12,252 nt of DNA from an uncultured Lachnospira sp. GTDB lineage: Bacteria > Bacillota > Clostridia > Lachnospirales > Lachnospiraceae. Within the stretch, counting starts at the first letter, position 1; each line of letters opens with the position of its first letter. Under the pieces are notes generated by a model. That model did no database searches. It had not been told where the DNA came from and saw only the letters and a list, made by a program, of their open reading frames with translations. Of the stretch, positions 6,497 to 12,252 are shown in pieces. The stretch covers positions 1-12,252 of the forward strand of contig CAKRIN010000040.1 of assembly GCA_934343805.1 (NCBI GenBank), read 5' to 3'. A program made the translations under genes and the position numbers.

Positions 6497-6967
6497 CTGA
6501 ATTATGAGAAATTGTACAATTCCTATTATATGCAGGTGTATTCTTATGTGTTTACGATAGTAAAGAATCAGTCTCTTGCTGAAGAAATAACACAGAATAC
6601 TTTCTACAAAGCCATGACCGCCAGGAGACAATATGAAGGCAAGGCGGGTGAGCTCACATGGCTGTGCAGTATTGCAAAGAATCTGGCGATAGATGAGTGC
6701 AGGAAGAATAAGAAATTTTCTGAACTTGATGAAACTTTGCCGCAGCAGACACCAGATTTACCGGATAAAGCTGCAGATACAGATTCTGCTTTGCGGATTC
6801 ATATGGTTCTTCATGAACTGCCGGAGCCGTATAAGGAAGTATTCCAGTTGAGAGTTTTCGGAGAACTCACATTTGCACAGATTGGAATGGTATTTGGAAA
6901 AACTGAGAACTGGGCCAGAGTAACTTATCATAGGGCCAGACTGAAAATAAAAGAAAGGATTGATTAG
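6497..6967 (+). CDS. ECF-family RNA polymerase sigma factor, probable CTG start
   Basis: The roughly 156-residue protein has the two ECF sigma domains. Region 2 binds core and the -10 element (YSYVFTIVKNQSLAEEITQNTF). Region 4 recognises the -35 (LPEPYKEVFQLRVFGELT followed by the ENWARVTYHRARLKIK helix). A linker of about 35 residues lies between. The start is unusual. The strong site AAGGAGGTGA at 6481-6490 is ideally placed for CTG at 6497, about 9 nt away, giving an N-terminus MNYEKLYNSYYMQVYSY that matches the family. The first standard alternative in frame, TTG at 6512, is about 24 nt from the site and would trim the first helix of region 2. The anti-sigma gene starts 2 nt after the stop. 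The sigma and anti-sigma proteins probably form a membrane-controlled stress switch; the inducing signal cannot be read from the sequence. Confidence 0.87.
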   Translation: MNYEKLYNSYYMQVYSYVFTIVKNQSLAEEITQNTFYKAMTARRQYEGKAGELTWLCSIAKNLAIDECRKNKKFSELDETLPQQTPDLPDKAADTDSALRIHMVLHELPEPYKEVFQLRVFGELTFAQIGMVFGKTENWARVTYHRARLKIKERID

Positions 6968-6969
6968 AT

Positions 6970-7965
6970 ATGAGTAATAAAGAATGTGAAATCGTGCAGG
7001 ACTTACTGCCCCTTTATTATGACAAAGCCTGCAGTGAAGCAAGCTGCAGCTTTGTTGAAAAGCATATGGCAGGCTGTAGTGACTGCCAGAAGATATATAA
7101 TGAATTACAGGAAAACAACGTTGATGAAGTGCTTGCAAAGGAATCAAAAGGAGTACTTGAAAGACATGCAAAAAAAGAGCGTAATGCAGCATACAAGGCG
7201 GGAGTTGTGATTGCAGCAATTCTCATGCTGCCGATTGTCATTACATTTATAGTACAGCTTGCAACTGGTATGGGTTTAGGCGTATTTTCGGTTGTTACTG
7301 CTTCTATGATGCTTGTTGCAGCACTTACGGTAGTTCCGCTTATGTCTACGAATAACCGTCTGTTAAAATGTATTCTTGCAGGCGTTGCATCACTTATGCT
7401 TATATTGTTTTTCGTTGACCGGATGAATGGCGGAGGAAACTTCCTTTTATGGGCTATACCTACAGTATTTGGTATATCAATAGTGCTGTTTCCGATAGTG
7501 ATATGTCTTGTGTCACTTCCACCGGTACTTAGTGACAAGAAAGCTCTTATAACAATGACCTGGGACACACTCTGGCTGTTCCTTACCATGTTTATAGTGT
7601 ATTATCATTCTGGTTTTACAGGTATGAAAGATGGTTATACAGTAGCTTTGGTACTTATGCTTGGTGTATGGCTTGTATTTCTGGTAATCAGATATCTTCC
7701 TGTCCATGGACTTATAAGAGCAGGAATAAGTATAATAATATCTGTTATATGGTTCGTTTTTGCTGATGATTTTCTTGAGTTTATTCTTTATAAAAAGAAG
7801 GTGCTTTCAATAAGCAATATGAACCTGTCTGACTGGAGCACTGCTCTTAGCATTAATGGAAATGTATTATTCATTACTTTAGTGTCTGGATGTGTAATCG
7901 GTGTCTTGCTTATAGGTATTGGTGCGTTGCTTATGAGAAAGAACAATAAAACAATAACAAGATAA
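6970..7965 (+). CDS. Membrane anti-sigma factor with N-terminal zinc finger
   Basis: This 331-residue protein has a cytoplasmic N-terminal anti-sigma domain of the zf-HC2 type: C6 and then H32-x3-C36-x2-C39, the zinc-binding pattern that clamps ECF sigma factors. After a charged linker to about residue 76, there are roughly eight hydrophobic stretches (near 77-98, 103-125, 132-149, 159-183, 196-212, 223-243, 250-266 and 299-322), so it is a polytopic membrane protein rather than a single-span RseA type. It starts 2 nt after the sigma stop, with AAAGGA about 11 nt before the ATG, so the two are translated together. It should hold the sigma factor inactive at the membrane until a signal arrives. 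The membrane part has no family that I recognise. A strong bidirectional terminator begins at its stop codon. Confidence 0.85.
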   Translation: MSNKECEIVQDLLPLYYDKACSEASCSFVEKHMAGCSDCQKIYNELQENNVDEVLAKESKGVLERHAKKERNAAYKAGVVIAAILMLPIVITFIVQLATGMGLGVFSVVTASMMLVAALTVVPLMSTNNRLLKCILAGVASLMLILFFVDRMNGGGNFLLWAIPTVFGISIVLFPIVICLVSLPPVLSDKKALITMTWDTLWLFLTMFIVYYHSGFTGMKDGYTVALVLMLGVWLVFLVIRYLPVHGLIRAGISIIISVIWFVFADDFLEFILYKKKVLSISNMNLSDWSTALSINGNVLFITLVSGCVIGVLLIGIGALLMRKNNKTITR

Positions 7966-8007
7966 AAAAATCCACACAGAGCAGATTATGCTTTGTGTGG
8001 ATTTTTT
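7965..8007. terminator. Bidirectional rho-independent terminator between convergent genes
   Basis: A 14-bp perfect stem (7965-7978 with 7994-8007) has the GC-rich core TCCACACA/TGTGTGGA and A/T outer ends that give a U run on both strands. The loop of 15 nt contains a further AGCA/TGCT pairing. It serves the anti-sigma transcript from the left and the minus-strand gene ending at 8009 from the right. Confidence 0.92.
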
Positions 8008-8008
8008 A

Positions 8009-9337
8009 TTACTTGGTTTCAGCAGGTTTAATATGTTCAATATAAAAATCCCTGTCAATATAACAACCGGCAAGATTATGATCTGTTGCATTAATGGCAC
8101 AATCAAATGAATCAATCATTCCGGATATTGGTTGAATAAGACCATTCCATCCATCATCTTCTTTATATACCATCCTGAATCTTTTCCAGTCTGTAAACAT
8201 GCTGACTGCATTGCGTTCTTCTTTACCAGGACGTATAGCAATTGCTATCTGGGAATCCTTTTTAAAAACCCCTTTTCCGGTATCATCAGAATCAATATCA
8301 TCCTGATTGACCTTCATAGGAATAATGAATTTCGCATGTGCCAGTTCAGTAAATATATGGTTCAGATATATTGAATGAAGCTGTTTTTCATCTTCTGTTT
8401 CCGGGTTATCTAATTGTGAAATAAGAAGCAGCCATCTTTCAAGATCAGGATTAGTTACAGGAACCTGAACAGGCGGAATGTTACTGTAATCAGGCTTTTC
8501 AACTAATATGCCGGCATCAATAGAATAATCATTAAAAAGAACAGTTACGCCGCATGCTCCATTAAGGTAAAATGTACTACCAAGAAAATTATATATTCCT
8601 TTACCATCCTGTCCGTTATCAATTCTTATTATGTCAAAATTCTCTTCAGGAAACTGTTTTTTCCATAGATTTAAATAAGCCTTAGTAATAAGTATAATAT
8701 CAGGCGGAGTTGTTATAAAGCTGTTATTATCTTGTTTATATGTGTGTGAAACCATATGGGGTTCACCAGTTTTCTTGTTAATTACAGTATATATTTCTTT
8801 TGATGATAATATTTTATTGCACATCTGATGTCCGATAGTATCAAATACAAGTTTGTTATACTCATTAAGTTCTTTGGTTTGCTGCTCCTTTTTACTGTCT
8901 ATAAGCCATTTGTATAAGCGTCTGACTTCAGCAAGATCAGTAAGACTCATTTTCTCGTAATCAGACTGCTCAAGTTTCATATGTTTAAAATTTATATACC
9001 CATCACCAAGTGCGCTGATATATGCTTCATGGACATCTTTGATCATAATATCTCTTGTAAAAAGTACAGAGCCTGTTTTGATATTAAGTTTACTTCCCAT
9101 CTCAATCCTGACAGCAACTTGCTGATCAGTGGCAGTATCCACATGTAACTGGTCAATAGCGAGTCCAACAGCACTGGTAAGAGATGTAGGGGTATCATCA
9201 TCTCCCAAATTGCTGATATAGAACGTACTTCCGGTTCTGATCGTTCCATGAACTTTACCTATTACAACAATATCATTACTGTCTGTTAATGCAAATGTAT
9301 CTTCTACTCCCAAAAAGAAACTGTTATTAAGATTCAT
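8009..9337 (-). CDS. Hypothetical protein with an EF-Tu domain 2-like barrel and an SseB-like domain
   Basis: The 442-residue soluble protein has no signal peptide or membrane segment. Residues 1-95 look like the beta-barrel of translation factors (EF-Tu domain 2): DTFALTDSNDIVVIGKVHGTIRTGSTFYI with a later GSVLFT. No GTPase motif is present, so it is not a GTPase. Residues about 295-435 resemble the SseB N-terminal domain: AKFIIPMKV, SQIAIAI, FTDWKRF, then a GLIQPISGMIDSFDCAINAT segment. The middle (about 180-285; IYTVINKK, FLGSTFYLNGACGVTVLFND) may be a second, degenerate copy of that domain, which is only a guess. AAAGGGG stands 6 nt before the ATG at 9337. It follows the MATE gene by 27 bp, so it is probably its cotranscribed partner. 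No function can be assigned; SseB relatives lack a settled biochemical role. Confidence 0.7.
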   Translation of the reverse strand: MNLNNSFFLGVEDTFALTDSNDIVVIGKVHGTIRTGSTFYISNLGDDDTPTSLTSAVGLAIDQLHVDTATDQQVAVRIEMGSKLNIKTGSVLFTRDIMIKDVHEAYISALGDGYINFKHMKLEQSDYEKMSLTDLAEVRRLYKWLIDSKKEQQTKELNEYNKLVFDTIGHQMCNKILSSKEIYTVINKKTGEPHMVSHTYKQDNNSFITTPPDIILITKAYLNLWKKQFPEENFDIIRIDNGQDGKGIYNFLGSTFYLNGACGVTVLFNDYSIDAGILVEKPDYSNIPPVQVPVTNPDLERWLLLISQLDNPETEDEKQLHSIYLNHIFTELAHAKFIIPMKVNQDDIDSDDTGKGVFKKDSQIAIAIRPGKEERNAVSMFTDWKRFRMVYKEDDGWNGLIQPISGMIDSFDCAINATDHNLAGCYIDRDFYIEHIKPAETK

Positions 9338-9364
9338 AGTTATCCCCTTTTATATATATTGTAT

Positions 9365-10702
9365 TTATGTGCGTGAAGCAGTGTATGCTCTGTAATTCTT
9401 AACAAGCAAAGGCACTTCCGCAATAAGCATGCCAATCCAGCCTGCAAGATAAGAGAAAGGAAGTGCTTCTATTCCCATGCCTAACGCAAATACAAGTGGA
9501 ATTGCGGCAAACACGCGGACTCCCATATTGATAAAGCTTGAAAGCAGGGTAATCTTTAAGTCACCGATTCCTCTGAAATATCCCTGAATACCATTAGTGA
9601 TGGCAGGAAGTATGTACATTACAGAGATAAGCTTAAGGTAGATTACACCGTGTCTTATAACCTCAGTATCCGAAGTGAACAGCTTCATAAGTGGTCTTGC
9701 AAATACGAAACATACAAAGAATATGAAGATTCCATATATTATCTCAAGAATAATACCGGCTTTAAAGCCTTTGATTACTCTGTCATCTCTTCCAGCGCCT
9801 TTGTTCTGTGCCATCATTGCTGTCATCCCGTGTGCAATGTTCTGCTCTGGCGTATATGCGTAATCATCAATTCTGTTTACTACTGCAAATGCGGCTGAAA
9901 CCGAAACACCCATTGTGTTAATAATAGCCTGTATTCCTATTTTACCAAGCTGTACAGTAGCCTGCTGCATAGCAGATGCCCAGCCGTAGCTTATAGTTTT
10001 CTTAAGCAGTGAGCGGTCAAATACAAGCCACTTCTTGCCAAGACAAAGAATCGGAACCTTGAATTTAATATATATCATGCAGAATACACAGCAGAGAGCC
10101 TCGCTTACTACAGTTGCAACTGCACATCCGTTGCTGCCGGCTTTCAGGACAACAACAAAGAAAAGATCACCAAATACATTTAAAACTGCACTTATGATAA
10201 GGAAATACAGTGGTGTTGCACTATCTCCCAATGCCCTTAAAGTGCTTGAGAAGAAGTTATAAAGGAATGTAAATACAAGTCCTAACATGATTATTCTTAA
10301 GTATTGGGTTGTTAATGTCATAATTGATCTGTCAACCTGAACAAGCATAAGAATAGGTTTTGTAAATATTATCGCAATCAGTGTAAGTGCAAATGAAAAT
10401 ATCATACCTGATATCATAGTTGTACTTATCTGGCGGGAAAGTGTGTCCATCTTCTTTCCACCGAAATAATTACCCATAAGAATACTTGCACCCATACATA
10501 ATCCATTAAGGAAAAGAATAATGAGTGTAGTTATTGGATTGCATATTCCAACAGCAGCAAGTGCTTCTTTTCCAACAAATCTTCCGACAATAATAGAGTC
10601 AACCGCATTATAAGTAAGCTGAAATATATTTCCTAGTATAAGCGGAATTGTGAATTTAATTAACATAGGCATAATTCTGCCCTGAGTTAAATCTTTTGCC
10701 AT
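9365..10702 (-). CDS. MATE-family multidrug/toxin efflux transporter
   Basis: This 445-residue integral membrane protein has about twelve hydrophobic segments in two similar halves, as in MATE antiporters that export cationic drugs or metabolites in exchange for Na+ or H+. Typical family segments are TQGRIMPMLIKFTIPLILGN at the N-terminus, the helix 1-2 region LTYNAVDSIIVGRFVGKEALAAVG, the half-1 element FFSSTLRALGDSATPL, and its half-2 counterpart ITNGIQGYFRGIGDLKITL. It starts at ATG 10702, with AGAGG about 11 nt before it, and has its own promoter at 10757-10785. The SseB-like gene follows 27 bp downstream. The substrate cannot be told from sequence. The subfamily resembles the DinF/NorM-like clostridial MATEs. 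Confidence 0.93.
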   Translation of the reverse strand: MAKDLTQGRIMPMLIKFTIPLILGNIFQLTYNAVDSIIVGRFVGKEALAAVGICNPITTLIILFLNGLCMGASILMGNYFGGKKMDTLSRQISTTMISGMIFSFALTLIAIIFTKPILMLVQVDRSIMTLTTQYLRIIMLGLVFTFLYNFFSSTLRALGDSATPLYFLIISAVLNVFGDLFFVVVLKAGSNGCAVATVVSEALCCVFCMIYIKFKVPILCLGKKWLVFDRSLLKKTISYGWASAMQQATVQLGKIGIQAIINTMGVSVSAAFAVVNRIDDYAYTPEQNIAHGMTAMMAQNKGAGRDDRVIKGFKAGIILEIIYGIFIFFVCFVFARPLMKLFTSDTEVIRHGVIYLKLISVMYILPAITNGIQGYFRGIGDLKITLLSSFINMGVRVFAAIPLVFALGMGIEALPFSYLAGWIGMLIAEVPLLVKNYRAYTASRT

Positions 10703-10756
10703 AATTGATGAAACCTCTTGAATAAATTTCGTAAATGGTACTATCCTAAGTGCATG

Positions 10757-10785
10757 ATTTTAATGCTTATTTTAAAATATGTCAA
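10757..10785 (-). promoter_or_regulatory. SigA-type promoter of the MATE gene
   Basis: On the minus strand, a perfect -35 TTGACA (10780-10785) is separated by 17 nt from TAAAAT (10757-10762). The leader would be about 48 nt. I see no terminator between this promoter and the stop of the upstream MBL gene at 10817, so read-through from it is possible. Confidence 0.7.
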
Positions 10786-10816
10786 GAAATATGTTAATTA
10801 CATTTAAGAGAAATAA

Positions 10817-11227
10817 TTAATAACCTGTAATAACAGTACTTAGTCTGCATTTACGTTCATAATCAAGAGATGTCTCTTGTCTGTGGCCAGGGTATATTTT
10901 ATAATCGCCAATTAAAGTGTCCATCATTTTTTCTATTGATGAAATAAGTAATTTCTCATTTCCACCAGGTAAAGAAGTTTTACCATGTTTTTCAAACATA
11001 ATGGTGTCACCAGAGAAAATATTATCATTAACAATGATTGCCATTGATCCGTCTGTATGACCATGTGTTATAAAAATGTATTTAAGACATAATCCATTTT
11101 CTTCAATTGTTTTAATAATTTCAGCAGCATTATCTGCTGGGTCAATCAGAATTGCATTTTTCTTATTTGAAGAAACAATATATACATTTGTGCTGCATGC
11201 ACCTAACACTAGTTTTATAATATTCAT
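10817..11227 (-). CDS. Metallo-beta-lactamase-fold hydrolase with internal in-frame deletion (possible pseudogene)
   Basis: The 136-residue protein begins and ends like glyoxalase II-type MBL hydrolases: LGACSTNVYIV and ILIDPADN at the start, then ITHGHTD, FSGDT (D74), a GKTSLPGG segment and YPGH (H115) near the end. The usual family length is about 200-210 residues. The normal HxHxDH is cut after D59, so the last His is replaced by G60, and the following text GSMAIIVNDNIFSGDT belongs about 65 residues further on, after the second His site (TPGHTxGS). The middle third, with two zinc-ligand histidines, is therefore missing while the frame is kept. Hydrolase activity is unlikely. The ATG at 11227 has GGGGTG about 11 nt before it, and a TATAAT lies at 11275-11280. 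Neither promoter nor frame is destroyed, so it may still be expressed as a non-enzymatic fold. Confidence 0.72.
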   Translation of the reverse strand: MNIIKLVLGACSTNVYIVSSNKKNAILIDPADNAAEIIKTIEENGLCLKYIFITHGHTDGSMAIIVNDNIFSGDTIMFEKHGKTSLPGGNEKLLISSIEKMMDTLIGDYKIYPGHRQETSLDYERKCRLSTVITGY

Positions 11228-11271
11228 TATTCTTTACACCCCATTTTTATAAAAATATGTGTATTCATATT

Positions 11272-11284
11272 TTGATTATATCAA
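11272..11284. promoter_or_regulatory. Palindrome over the -10 of the MBL gene
   Basis: TTGAT-TAT-ATCAA is a 13-bp inverted repeat. On the minus strand it contains TATAAT (11275-11280), about 48 bp before the MBL ATG. The -35 at the usual distance is poor. The palindrome could be an operator covering the promoter and is similar to, but not the same as, the FabT-like sites nearby. Confidence 0.4.
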
Positions 11285-11363
11285 TTTTGTGTACATATAA
11301 ATACTAAAAAAATATATGATAATATTTAAATAACATATTTTTATTTATGAATTTTCGAGATGA

Positions 11364-11383
11364 AAACTTTGAATGTCAAAATA
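11364..11383 (+). promoter_or_regulatory. FabT-like operator 1 upstream of the degV promoter
   Basis: The core TTTGA-ATG-TCAAA is an inverted repeat with the arms and spacing reported for the FabT repressor of fatty-acid synthesis (TTTGAnTATCAAA). It forms part of a 20-bp segment that is repeated with one mismatch at 11424-11443, exactly 60 bp downstream. It lies 3 nt upstream of the -35. Confidence 0.5.
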
Positions 11384-11386
11384 ATC

Positions 11387-11415
11387 TTGACAATTATTTA
11401 ATTAAATGATAACAT
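11387..11415 (+). promoter_or_regulatory. Promoter of degV
   Basis: A perfect -35 TTGACA (11387-11392), a spacer of 17 nt, and TAACAT (11410-11415) preceded by TGA, which gives an extended -10. It lies about 56 bp before the degV ATG and is enclosed between the two FabT-like sites. Confidence 0.65.
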
Positions 11416-11423
11416 CCAATAAG

Positions 11424-11443
11424 AAACTTTGAATATCAAAATA
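11424..11443 (+). promoter_or_regulatory. FabT-like operator 2 downstream of the degV promoter
   Basis: The core TTTGA-ATA-TCAAA matches the FabT consensus arms and spacing. It lies just after the -10, over or behind the transcription start, where a repressor would block the polymerase. It is the second copy of the 20-bp repeat at 11364-11383. Confidence 0.55.
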
Positions 11444-11470
11444 TATCAAAATCTTTAAAGGAGAATGATT

Positions 11471-12252
11471 ATGTTAAGAATTATTGCTGACAGCACATGT
11501 GATATATCTAAAGAAGATGCAAGAAAGATGGGGATTCAGATTGTTCCTATATCTGTAAGGTTTGGAGAAGAAGAATTCTTAGATGGACTTGAGATAACAC
11601 ACAAGGAATTCTATTCAAGACTTGCTGAATGTGATGAATTACCTAAGACTTCACAGCCAAGCCCTGATACATTCATGAAAGTATTTAATGAAGCTGTTGC
11701 TGCCGGGGATGATGTAATAGGAATATTCATATCTTCTGATTTGTCGGGAACATATCAGAGTGCATGTCTTGCTGCATCTGACGTTGAAGAAGAAACAGGA
11801 AAGAAACTATACATGGTTGATTCAAGAAGTGCTTCGATTGGAACAGCACTTTTAATCAGAGAGGCAGTAAAGTTAAGAGATGCAGGTAAGAATGCAGCTG
11901 ATATCGCTGCTGCATGTACGGAGATGTCAAAATATATCAAGCTTACAGCAGTTGTCGGCTCACTTAAATATCTTAAAATGGGTGGCAGACTTTCAGGAGC
12001 TGCTGCATTTGCAGGAACAATGCTACATATAACACCGGTTGTAAGTATTGAAGATGGAAAAGTTGTTGTGATTGGAAAAACAAGAGGAAAAAAAGCAGCT
12101 GAAAAACTTATGCATGATAAGCTCAAGGAAGACGGATTAAGTCTTACAAGAGATTTCATGTTTGGTCATATCAACTGCTCTGAATCTTTAGAAACATTTA
12201 TTAATAAGAGTCTTACTTACATATCTGATATTAATGGAAATGTTGGTGTAAG
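11471..12252 (+). CDS. DegV family fatty-acid-binding protein, FakB-like (C-terminus cut by window edge)
   Basis: From ATG 11471, 260 codons are open to the window edge, and about 20-30 residues are missing by the usual length of about 280-290. DegV/FakB proteins bind a fatty acid and present it to the FakA kinase for phospholipid synthesis. Family motifs are ADSTCDI (6-12), FLDGLEI (36-42), the lipid carboxylate-binding TSQPSP (60-65), ISSDLSGTYQSA (87-98), DSRSASIG (117-124) and LKMGGRLSG (168-176). AAAGGAG lies 8 nt before the ATG. The promoter is bracketed by two FabT-like palindromes, which fits a lipid role. No fakA is in the window. DegV paralogues are numerous in Clostridia, so the ligand cannot be named. 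Confidence 0.9.
   Translation, partial: MLRIIADSTCDISKEDARKMGIQIVPISVRFGEEEFLDGLEITHKEFYSRLAECDELPKTSQPSPDTFMKVFNEAVAAGDDVIGIFISSDLSGTYQSACLAASDVEEETGKKLYMVDSRSASIGTALLIREAVKLRDAGKNAADIAAACTEMSKYIKLTAVVGSLKYLKMGGRLSGAAAFAGTMLHITPVVSIEDGKVVVIGKTRGKKAAEKLMHDKLKEDGLSLTRDFMFGHINCSESLETFINKSLTYISDINGNVGV

Noticed and set aside
6326..6500. TPP riboswitch upstream of thiE
   Set aside because: No CTGAGA or other THI-box core is present, and the leader is too short.
6504..6560. ATG at 6504 with an 18-codon frame behind the strong ribosome site
   Set aside because: It is out of frame with the sigma gene, stops quickly and encodes nothing recognisable; the spacing from the ribosome site is also longer than for CTG 6497.
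6326..6631. 102-codon upstream extension of the ThiE-HAD frame starting at 6631
   Set aside because: The extension has no ThiE resemblance and overlaps the sigma gene and its promoters. The ATG at 6325 has a proper GGAG site and the expected ThiE N-terminus.
7017..7589. 190-codon minus-strand frame opposite the anti-sigma gene
   Set aside because: It is a shadow of the real gene, without a ribosome site or recognisable domain, while the plus-strand protein has a zinc finger and membrane segments.
9349..9377. TTCACG-N17-TATAAA as a separate promoter for the SseB-like gene
   Set aside because: The predicted start would fall inside or after the ribosome site, leaving no usable leader. Cotranscription with the MATE gene is simpler.
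11755..12159. 134-codon minus-strand frame opposite degV
   Set aside because: It lies wholly inside the well-supported DegV coding sequence, has low-complexity Ser/Ala composition and lacks a ribosome site.

Overview
The window reads as a chromosomal segment of an AT-rich Clostridia genome, most likely Lachnospiraceae. The grounds are family-level protein resemblance, strong GGAGG-type ribosome sites, SigA-like TTGACA-N17-TATAAT promoters, a clostridial ECF sigma/anti-sigma pair, a clostridial-type NifS-MnmA pair and a CheX-like chemotaxis protein. There are no transposases, phage genes, tRNAs or rRNAs. It looks like ordinary core and semi-core chromosome rather than a mobile island.

Layout. 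Positions 1-816 (minus) hold the start of a CheX-like protein with three 29-residue N-terminal repeats. Positions 966-2276 (minus) hold an O-acetylhomoserine sulfhydrylase with a clear promoter and its own terminator. Positions 2277-2800 are non-coding and rich in inverted repeats. Within them are four 31-bp 7-17-7 units (arms TACTAAA / TTTAGTA) and a 61-bp palindrome; this is the least explained DNA in the window. Positions 2801-6325 (minus) look like one operon of a ThiE-HAD fusion, mnmA and a cysteine desulfurase, a sulfur-transfer and thiamine group. Positions 6395-7965 (plus) carry the divergent ECF sigma factor and membrane anti-sigma factor. They are preceded by a SigA-type promoter and by an ECF-type promoter that suggests autoregulation; the sigma gene probably starts with CTG. 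A bidirectional terminator (7965-8007) separates them from a minus-strand pair: a MATE transporter and a protein combining an EF-Tu domain 2-like barrel with an SseB-like domain. Positions 10817-11227 (minus) hold a metallo-beta-lactamase-fold protein that appears to have lost its middle third. Positions 11471-12252 (plus) hold the start of a DegV/FakB fatty-acid-binding protein whose promoter is bracketed by two FabT-like palindromes exactly 60 bp apart.

How the genes work together. NifS can supply persulfide sulfur to MnmA for tRNA 2-thiolation and to thiamine thiazole synthesis. ThiE joins the thiamine halves, and its fused phosphatase may act on the product. MetY assimilates sulfide into homocysteine. 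The sigma/anti-sigma pair is a self-contained envelope-type stress switch. DegV and the FabT-like sites suggest exogenous fatty-acid sensing. No wholly new multi-gene system is evident; the best leads are the 2479-2752 repeat cluster, the FabT-like operators, the ThiE-HAD fusion and the internally deleted MBL protein.
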